Assembly: GCA_958295665.1 (NCBI GenBank)
Contig: OY282560.1
Location: 53,072,333 to 53,136,332 of the forward strand
Direction: 5' to 3'
Length of the DNA stretch: 64,000 nt
Origin: Tipula vernalis
Lineage: Eukaryota > Arthropoda > Insecta > Diptera > Tipulidae
Shown here: piece by piece, positions 55,811 to 64,000 of the stretch
Position numbering within the stretch: the stretch's first letter is position 1
Layout: the number at the start of each line of letters is the position of its first letter
Position numbers and translations under genes: made by a program
The notes under the pieces: model-generated
Told to the model about the DNA's origin: nothing
Seen by the model: the letters and a program-made list of their open reading frames with translations, nothing else
The model's database searches: none

Positions 55811-58800
55811 TTAAGAAAACGTTGGAAATGTTTTGGATTGAAGCTAAAATTTTTAAGTTTTCGAATATAATTTAGATATGCATTAAAAGTTTTGAAAAAA
55901 TAGTTTATTGCGTTCACCAAATTAAAATGTTTCCATTGTGTTCCAGCCTAAAACGTAAGGTGATTGTAATCTGTCAGGGAAGAAGTAATACAGTTTGGAA
56001 TATTGGGAGGTTTCAGATTTGAATATTGGGAATACATTGACGGGCTACATTTTCTTGCGAAAATGGAAGGAATCTGATTTATATTCAATATCCTATCGTC
56101 CTCTTTATGCGCAATATCTAAACTTTCGAACTATATACAAGAAATAAATCCCCCAAGCTAATTGTATATCAATTTTGTCAAGACGATATAGGTAAATGGA
56201 TGTCACATCGGATATAAACGAATAGAGCGCCAAAACGCAAATTCTTTAATTCGTTGACGTCAAATGGTGTTTAAAAACACGCTTATCTGTGTCTACCAGT
56301 AATCCACAATTATACCAATAATTTTGTGATATATATAATCATAAATAAGAGAATGTAGTAAATTTATTTATTTTTATATGAAACCGTGAGGAACGTAAAA
56401 AAAAATATATTCCGAGACCATTTTTTATTGCAACACATATTTTGACAACATCAATCTCAACAAATTTTTATTATACCAAATAAACATAATTATTATTATG
56501 AGTAAAACGGTAAAAGACTTAACTACGTAAATTGTGGCCGCGTAATAAACACGCGTTACCACATTTTTACACTCAAATGTATTATAAACAAGACGTACAC
56601 AGATGTTTCCCAAAATTACGTATTAACAATGTACGCTGCCGCGCGCCTCCCTGATAAGCTAAATGCATATTCATGTATGTGTGTGTGTGTGTGTTTGTAT
56701 GTTGGTGTGTGTGAGTGCGTGTGTGTGTATATGTATGTATTATATGCTTCCGTCTTCACATTTTTTTTTTTATTAATGAAATGAAATTTGGAAATACCTA
56801 CTACTACAATATACATTCTAAATCGAAAGACGTAAATAAAGAATATACGTAACGTAATAAATAAGTTTTGTATAGTAGAGGATAGAAAAACACAAAACGT
56901 AACAACTTTCGTGTAATTAAGTAATCGGCGTACAATAAGTAAACATACTTGGTCTAAATTTTACATAAATATAATCTATTGTACATACATACTCTCAGCA
57001 TATTCTTATAATCTTTTGTGTTTTTTCTTCCGAATTCTAAAATTATCGAAATTCTGTTTCAAGGCAAGTCATCGACCTTCGTACTCACACATATAGAGTT
57101 GGCGATTTATAATGCATTGGCGGGAGGCCAAAATGGCACAGTATAAAATTTAACGGCGAGCCTATAGTTTGCAATTCGGAAACAGAGTCTACTAAGATAT
57201 TAAATTCTGCACTCCTTCCTAATTTTAGTTATGATTCCTGACATCAGATGGCGTACAAAAACATATTCGACAGCACAATATCATGTAAAAACAAATTTTC
57301 TTTTTAAACAAACAAAATACGCAAATATTTGACAGAAAAACAAGAGAATTGACCACCATACAAGATAAAAACCCTATCAACGTATATTACATATGGTTAC
57401 CTTAATTTTACTCTCGACTGTAATAATCTAATCAGACAGATGTTTTTGTATTAGAAAATACATTCCGCCAGCAAAATCGAAAATTCTAAGTAAATTCATA
57501 TAGGAAAAGTAAACCAAAAAAAATTCACATACAAACTCTTCGTTGTTGTTTAGTAAATGTATAAAACTATAAACAAAACAAAAAAAAAAACTCAACTAAA
57601 TACGAATAGAAGCGTAAATAAATAAAATAATAAAACAATTGTATAATATAGCGCGCGTGTAAAAAATGAAATTGATGTTGTTAAAAAATAAGAAAAGAAA
57701 ATAATTGATAACAAATCTTTTAGTTAGCTACAGTGATATCAAGCAACATTCGTACACATTTGTGAAAATTGAACTTAGAAAGGATTCTGGATTAGTATGA
57801 TAAAAGTGGTCTGACTAAAATATTTAAGTAATTGGAAAATTGTTGATACCTTATAGCTCAAATAAATTGTAACTTTTATTTTGAAACGTAGCACCCTAAT
57901 CGATAATTCTTAGTTTCAGAATTAAGAAAATTTTATTTAAATCAACCTTCCGAGCAGATCTGTCACATAATTCAATATATTGACAGTTATCAGAGTTTCA
58001 CGTTCCCAGCTTTTAGTTCGCCTTTAGAGTTTCGGTTGTTATTATTTAGAAGAGAACTCTAAAAACTGGCTCGCAAAACGCAATAAACAAAATTAACTTA
58101 ATGAACACGATGTTTGACCTATGTAGATTGACATTTTCATTATTGTCCTAATGCATGACTCGAAAATCGGAATTTAAATTTGTGGTAAACGTTTTTTTTG
58201 TTACAAATAGAGTAGTTTTATATAATTAGTCTTGATTTGTAAAAGCATGGAATCAAGCAATTGATTCTGTAATTCTTTAATTGCCTGAGTTTAGCTTGCT
58301 GCGTTCTAAATTTAAATATCTTTAAAACGACCTCTGCATAAATTTCAACCGTATTCTTATGATGATGCTTTAAAAACCCTTGTGTTTGAAATATATTGGG
58401 CCTGGGTAAGTTCCAGAAAGTATACAAATATGGTAAAAAAAACAGTGGAGTGCTGCGGAGACGTTTAAGTTAGTTTATATCGATCGGCCATCAGATATCC
58501 TCGATCGATGTGCGCTGCCATTCAAATTCTTGTACATAACATGGGTAATCCACATTGAAAACAACCCGTTACTTTTATGAGAGCAACCCTATGTCTTGAA
58601 GATCAGCCTCTCCCAAACAATAAGGAATTTCTCTTTCGCTTACATTCACAATGCGTACATAAGAGGATTTTAATAGGAGTTATTCACGAATAGCAATCTA
58701 AATAAATCTGCCACTTTTGTTCATTCAAGAAGCATTGATTTGCTGGTTTATATTCCATTTATAACAATTTTCCAAAGATCACAAGTTTACTAGACGAGGA

Positions 58801-59727
58801 AGAATCCTAAGGTCTATAGTAATAAAAAGCTGACTTTCATCCTGGAAAAATTTGAAGCTACCTGTACAATACGAGCATAAAACCCAATGAAAAAATTCAG
58901 ATAATATTTTATGGAATCCTTCTACGATACTGTTCTTCGGTGCAGGGTCGTCTGCCGTTTTCTAAATTTTTTCAATTTTCTTAAAAACTTAAATTTTGAA
59001 AGTGCAAAGGGAATACACTCTTCATTTATAGAATGGTATCATTTTTATTTGTTATTATCTTTTTGTTGAAGAAGGTGTGTTTTATTCTGAAAAATGTCAT
59101 GTTTGGTGACTCAAGGGGTCACCACTTTTTATAATTTTCCTGAAAGCTTATTTACCTTAAAATTAAACAATAAAATAAAAAAATGTGTTATATTCCCTTC
59201 ATAAAATATGATTTTTGGAATATATCTGGATCTGAATATTTTAAACAAAAAATTAAATTATTTCAAAAAGAGAACATTTTCAATTCGTCAAAATCAAAAA
59301 GGATCAGGACAAAATTTTGGCTTTTTCATTAGTTACTTATTACAGAAAACCAATTTTATATTTCGGAAAGGGTCATGGCCAAAAATGTTTGGTATTCGCG
59401 TGGCATATAATCTTAACTGTTTCCCAGTAAAAGGGTTCACGCAGAAACAATTATTTTCCACTACGAAAATTCACCAGCGCTACACGTCTGGAATTTGTCA
59501 TAAGCAAAATTATTGAACTGTGCCACAAACTGTTCCCATCTATCTTTATCTCCAGATTTTCCCCTTGCAAATCCTATCTCTTTCTCTGACAGGACCTACT
59601 TAAGCACATGTCAATGTCCATTTTTACGAAGCGAAATATAACGAAACCTTTGGCACAAATAATTACATCAGAAGGTATTAAAATATTTAATCACATTTAA
59701 CTGAAAGCAGTTAAATTTTTTAAGGTT
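55811..59727. other. AT-rich DNA, no gene recognised
   Basis: Contains the GT-rich microsatellite at 56673-56745 and many short ORFs without motifs. The longest plus-strand one, 59208-59516 (102 codons), is lysine/phenylalanine-rich, has no recognisable domain and is probably chance. Confidence 0.5.
56673..56745 (+). repeat. (TG)n microsatellite
   Basis: Interrupted TG repeats (longest run about 8 units near 56679-56694), then TGTATGT variants. It makes a spurious threonine/histidine-rich ORF on the minus strand. Confidence 0.9.
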
Positions 59728-61927
59728 TGTAACGGAATGGACGTGAAGTCACTCCGTTAGCAGATATCCATGCCACTTGTTGTTCCTGGGCGGTCATTGG
59801 CCGGCTAAGGCTCAGGGGAAAGGCGTGGGGTTTGCCAGGAACATGGCACGGATCTAGTTGAACCGCGGGAAGGGAAGGAGGCAGGATGTGGGAGAATGGA
59901 ATAGGCGGGGATGTGGATTGCGACGACTCACATCTCGCTTTGGGGCTGGGTTAGGAGAGTCCTGAACTCATCCTAAATGGGGCTTATCTCGCCATCTTAA
60001 TAATAAAATTTTCAAGTTTAAGGTTTACAATTATAACTAAATTATAAGTTTTATATTTTCATTTCAATTTTCATTTTTATGGTGCGCACAACGCAACAAC
60101 TCACAAATACAAATATACTTAAACAAAAATTTGAATAAATTTTCAAATTTTATTTTTTCTTTGAATTTTAATTTATAATATGCTTACGTCTTTCCACTTT
60201 TCGTTGTCTTCTATTTTTGTGTATTGTCTGCGACGAGCTTACAAAGCCAAACAAAACGGTTAATGTCCCAAAATTAAAATCCAAAAACCGTAAAGTAAGT
60301 AGCAGTAGGTATCTGCTTGTGTAACGGTATTCTTTTTATTCAATGAACCAACATATTCTGATTTTGTATGTTGAAATTCGAGATGGTTAGGTGAATTAAA
60401 AATGTATCGACGCACAAACTATTTTTTTTTTATTTCACCAACTATGTAAATATACATAAAACTATTTAAAAAAATCAATTTCAATTGATTGAATGATTTT
60501 AAATGCACTTTGTACAACAAGTTGTAGTTGTTTAAAATACTTACAATACTACTTTAAAATTAAATTCTATTAATAATATTAAATAATATATAAAAAAAAC
60601 ACTGGTAATAAACTGTATAATAATTAATTATATATGCAAGTTTAAGTATTATTAATTTAATTAATGAAATTCACCAGTAAAACAACATAAAAACAACTTC
60701 TAATTCCTCTTAAGAAGAACCTAATTTTAAACTACACAATAAACCACAATAAAATCACTTAAGTTTTAAAACGGAAATTAAACTTGAAACTGTTTAGTAT
60801 TTCTTTATGGTTACTATTATTATTTATTTATTTTAGTTTTTTTTTTGTAAGTAAATATTTAAATTCTATTAATAATAGTAAATAATATAAAAACACTAGT
60901 AATAAACTGTATAATAATTAATTATATATGCAAGTTTAAGTATTAATAATTTAATTAATGAAATTCACCAGTAAAACGACATAAAAACAACTTCTAATTC
61001 CTCTTAAGAAGAACCTAATTTTAAACTGCACAACAAACCACAATAAAATCACTTAAGTTTTAAAACGGAAATTAAACTTGAAACTGTTTAGTATTTCTTT
61101 ATGGTTACTATTATTATTTATTTATTTTAGTTTTTTTTTTGTAAGTAAATATTTAAATTCTATTAATAATAGTAAATAATATAAAAACACTAGTAATAAA
61201 CTGTATAATAATTAATTATATATGCAAGTTTAATTATTCTTAATTTAATTAATGAAATTCACCAGTAAAACAACATAAAAACAACTTCTAATTCCTCTTA
61301 AGAAGAACCTAATTTTAAACTACACAACAAACCACAATAAAATCACTTAAGTTTTTTTTTTTTTTTTGTAAGTAAATATAAAAAAAAATTTCGTTGCAAA
61401 TATATAAACTCTACTTCATATTCGTACACCAAATATTAACCGAAAAAAATAAAAAAAAATAAATAAAAGCACAACCCGACTTACTCGAGCTCAAAAACTT
61501 CTCTCCCAAAAAAAAACCACGCTATCCACGTCGGTCGTCAATCGCCCACATCAGAAGAGAAAAAAAAATGCATCAGCATAAAAAGGAATTAGAAAAAAAA
61601 ATTATAAAATATGTACTTGGTAATATCAGAAAAAAATTAAAAGATAAGAACCCAAGTGAAAAATGAGCTTCGTGAAACTCAGAAAAATGAAAATTCTCAT
61701 GCATTGATATATAGCTGACTTGCTTGATTTCCGTAGAGGAATGCTCGACCTAATTGAGCACAAGTAGTCACATGAGATAGGAATTTATTATCTGTTTTAG
61801 GCAGACAGATAATTTGTTGTTTGCAATACCAACAACCATGGGAAAGAATGTGGACAGTACGTATAGTACAGGTAAAATAGGCGATGACTTAAGAAAATTG
61901 GAGGTACGCCAATTGACTGGCGTAACA
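59728..61927 (-). repeat. Long LTR of minus-strand gypsy element B (3' LTR)
   Basis: About 2200 bp between TGTAACG (59728) and CGTAACA (61921-61927), downstream of gypsy B pol in minus orientation. The boundary is set by analogy with element A, where the same end words bracket 1110 bp and a similar CCCC-containing tract precedes the LTR. It includes a GC-rich zone (59770-59960, with GGCGGTCATTGGCCGGCTAA) and three ~297-bp tandem units. Its partner LTR is outside the window, so the call is tentative. Confidence 0.55.
60562..61370. repeat. Three ~297-bp tandem repeats inside the LTR
   Basis: AAATTCTATTAATAATA starts at 60562, 60861 and 61155 (spacing 299 and 294). Each unit includes GAAATTCACCAGTAAAAC and CTTCTAATTCCTCTTAAGAA. 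The copies are nearly identical and the third is truncated after ATCACTTAAGTTTT. Confidence 0.93.
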
Positions 61928-62047
61928 AACGTGGGGACGTCCCACACCCTAGATGAGTCTCAAAAGCCGGGCAAGACAAAACGAGAAAGCCGAACGGCAG
62001 ACCCTTAGGGATCGCCGCACCCTTAGAATGTGTAGAATGCGTTGGTA

Positions 62048-64000
62048 TCACGCCCTGATATCTTTGACGTGAAACGTACCTAAGGCCTTACCGAAAGAAT
62101 CCTGTAACTGATAAGCGACTGAACCGACTTTACCAGAAATTACAGCAGGTTTGAATTTGGGGCTTAGTTTAGCTGAAAATTTATTAGAGGCATCACTCAA
62201 TGCAAACGATCGAACAAAGACGGGCTGGCCAAGCTGAAATATACGTTGGGTGCTACGAAGATTATATCGCTTAGCGCTATTTTCATGAGCCACCTTTAGA
62301 TAATGTTGGATGCGGTCTTTAAGCAAATTAAGATGATCAGGTTTAGATACAACCTGTAATTCACTTGCATCATTTCCATCCAACAATCTACGTAGCGCAT
62401 AATCGGTACCGTGTAATGACATATGTTGCCCGAACACGACATAATGAGGGGAACACGACAAGGTATCATGAACAGCGTTGCGCAGAGCAGCAGCTATCTC
62501 TTGCAAGTACTTATCCCACTCGTTATGGTCATGATCGGTCACATATGCACGCAGAGCGGACAATAAAGTTCGATTGACGCGTTCAGACGCGTTACTCTGT
62601 GGGGAATAAACGGGAGTGCGAACATGAGAAACTCCATATTTCGATAATAATTCTTTGAACAGATTTGATGTGAATTGCTTGCCATTGTCGGAAGTTACCA
62701 CCTCAGGTACGGAGAACATTAGGAAGACTTCATTCTCGAGAAAATTACACAACGCCGAAGCAGAGGCTTCACGCAAAGGTTTTACCAAAACGAATTTAGA
62801 GAAATGATCAAGCACAATGACAATATAGGAGTTCCCCCGCTTAGAACGAGGATAAGGGCCAAGGAAATCCACGAACAGTTTTTGAAAGGGTCTGGTAGAC
62901 ACTACAGCTGCTCCCATGACTGGTTGGGTGGAGAAATTCACAGCCTTATTCATTTTACATTTAGTGCAGCTAGCCACGTACGTCTTCACTTGGCTTGCCA
63001 TTCGTGGCCAGTAAAATTGTCGCTGAAGTCGTTCAAGTGTTTTGCTACCGCCTAAATGTGCTGAAGTAGGAGGGTTGTGGGCCTGCTCGATGAGATTCTC
63101 GGTCAAAGAATGAGGAATGACCAATCTCCAGATAGGAACATTGGTATCAAGGTAATTAATTCCATAAGATGAGGCTATTAATAATTTGTCCCCCTGAACT
63201 TTAAGATTATGTTCAGCACTACCCAACTGTTTGACTTTATTAATTCGGTCAATATATTCGGGATCCTGAAAGGATGGTGAGGAGAGATCAATGTGCAACA
63301 CTGGCACCGAAGTCTGTGCAGGTGATAAAGAATTTACTGAAGCATCTAAGAGATTTGACGGGGCCTGACCACCACCAGACCGGCCATTGCAATCGATACT
63401 GCTCGGGTCTTTCGAATCTTCCTTACTAGGCTGGGTTTCATCGTAAAAACTCCGAGACAACGCATCTGGCACAACGTTTACCGATCCTTTTCGGTAGCCG
63501 ATTTGGAAATCGAAAGCTTGTAGCTTAAGACTCCAGCGAGCCAAGCGCCCGGACAGATCCTTTTGATTCATCAACCATCTTAAGCTGGCATGATCGGTAT
63601 AGATGACAAAAGGATACCCTTCAACATACGGCCGAAACTTCTGTACACTGAGTATCGCGGCGTAGCATTCTAGTTCAGTGACTGAGTAATTGCGCTGCGC
63701 CGAATTAAGCTTATGAGAAATAAACTCAATAGGTCGCTCATTACCCTCGGAATCCAACTGAAATAGAACACTGCCCACGCCCACGGCACTAGCATCGCAC
63801 TGAATGTAAAAAGGCTTGCTATAATCCGGGTTAGCTAAGACAGGAGCCGATGATAGAGAGCGTTTTAAGGCGTTAAATGCCGAATCTGCAACGGAGGACC
63901 ACACTATTTTCTGCGATTTTCCAGTGCGATCAGTAAGAGGGGCAGCCAGAGAAGCAAAGTTAGGAATAAAACGACGGTACCATCCGCACATACCCAGAAA
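62048..64000 (-). CDS. Ty3/gypsy element B Pol, C-terminal part (runs off window)
   Basis: Minus-strand open frame of at least 650 codons, entering at 64000 and ending with TGA at 62048-62050. Numbering from the Met at 63991: reverse transcriptase end (FLGMCGWYRRFIPNF); RNase H with IQCDASAVGVGSVLFQ near 64-80 and YTDHASLRWL near 140; VPDALSR near 180; integrase HHCC finger (HNPPTSAHLGG near 290, CTKCKMNK near 330); core Asp in FVDFLGPYP near 373, Asp in TSDNGKQF near 433, Glu in ASERVNRT near 467; C-terminal basic domain ending HVKDIRA. It inserts the cDNA into the genome. All catalytic residues seen are intact and no stop interrupts it, so the copy may be recent. Related to, but clearly distinct from, element A. 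Confidence 0.93.
   Translation of the reverse strand, partial: FLGMCGWYRRFIPNFASLAAPLTDRTGKSQKIVWSSVADSAFNALKRSLSSAPVLANPDYSKPFYIQCDASAVGVGSVLFQLDSEGNERPIEFISHKLNSAQRNYSVTELECYAAILSVQKFRPYVEGYPFVIYTDHASLRWLMNQKDLSGRLARWSLKLQAFDFQIGYRKGSVNVVPDALSRSFYDETQPSKEDSKDPSSIDCNGRSGGGQAPSNLLDASVNSLSPAQTSVPVLHIDLSSPSFQDPEYIDRINKVKQLGSAEHNLKVQGDKLLIASSYGINYLDTNVPIWRLVIPHSLTENLIEQAHNPPTSAHLGGSKTLERLQRQFYWPRMASQVKTYVASCTKCKMNKAVNFSTQPVMGAAVVSTRPFQKLFVDFLGPYPRSKRGNSYIVIVLDHFSKFVLVKPLREASASALCNFLENEVFLMFSVPEVVTSDNGKQFTSNLFKELLSKYGVSHVRTPVYSPQSNASERVNRTLLSALRAYVTDHDHNEWDKYLQEIAAALRNAVHDTLSCSPHYVVFGQHMSLHGTDYALRRLLDGNDASELQVVSKPDHLNLLKDRIQHYLKVAHENSAKRYNLRSTQRIFQLGQPVFVRSFALSDASNKFSAKLSPKFKPAVISGKVGSVAYQLQDSFGKALGTFHVKDIRA

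Noticed and set aside
56616..56816. 66-codon ORF rich in Thr and His
   Set aside because: Translation of a (TG)n microsatellite.
59208..59516. 102-codon plus-strand ORF
   Set aside because: Composition follows AT-rich background and no motif is recognisable; kept only as intergenic DNA.

Overview
The window is about 64 kb of AT-rich, repeat-dense insect DNA. I found no convincing host gene. A fly (higher Diptera) is the best guess, inferred from the transposon set (BEL/Pao, Ty3/gypsy, RNase H-bearing LINEs, mariner, Helitron), frequent CATACATATGTA-type motifs and an AT-rich background. Almost everything recognisable is a mobile element, and many are nested.

Layout. 1-3480: decayed Helitron helicase ORF split by a 1.8 kb satellite-bearing insertion. 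5122-17350: Ty3/gypsy copy whose gag-protease (5122-6747) is separated from its reverse transcriptase-RNase H-integrase start (15365-17095) by a compound 8.6 kb insertion. That insertion is mostly a 108-bp satellite in opposite orientations, with AAGAGC-rich interruptions. 17096-17350: LTR-like segment with a hammerhead-ribozyme-like core. 19281-25286: structurally complete, very young BEL/Pao element (282-bp LTRs with one difference, 5-bp TSD, tRNA-Tyr primer site, long polyprotein with one late stop). 25400-27130: diverged dispersed repeats, a second type of hammerhead-like motif and a tRNA-derived SINE. 28258-28978: TIR element containing an almost perfect 315-bp palindrome. 29154-32300: minus-strand gypsy (A), internally deleted and catalytically dead. 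32973-35090: 5'-truncated LINE with a (CCTAA)n tail and an 11-bp TSD. 37570-44970: fragments of a Tc1-like transposase, a widespread arthropod orphan repeat protein and an inverted second copy of the hammerhead-like LTR. 46620-48540: foldback-type element with the same 108-bp satellite. 51850-52597: deleted mariner with 157-bp TIRs. 53350-55190: decayed LINE of the same broad type as 32973-35090. 55333-55810: MITE with TTAA duplications. 59728-64000: minus-strand gypsy (B) with a 2.2 kb LTR and an open pol frame running off the window.

The most unusual signals are: (i) hammerhead-like folds in two LTR-like repeats and, with compensatory stem changes, in an unrelated repeat; (ii) one 108-bp satellite, partly in higher-order arrays, inside inverted-repeat structures at three loci; and (iii) the nested palindrome at 28.4-28.8 kb. 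All calls come from reading the sequence and from remembered family motifs; no search or folding program was run.
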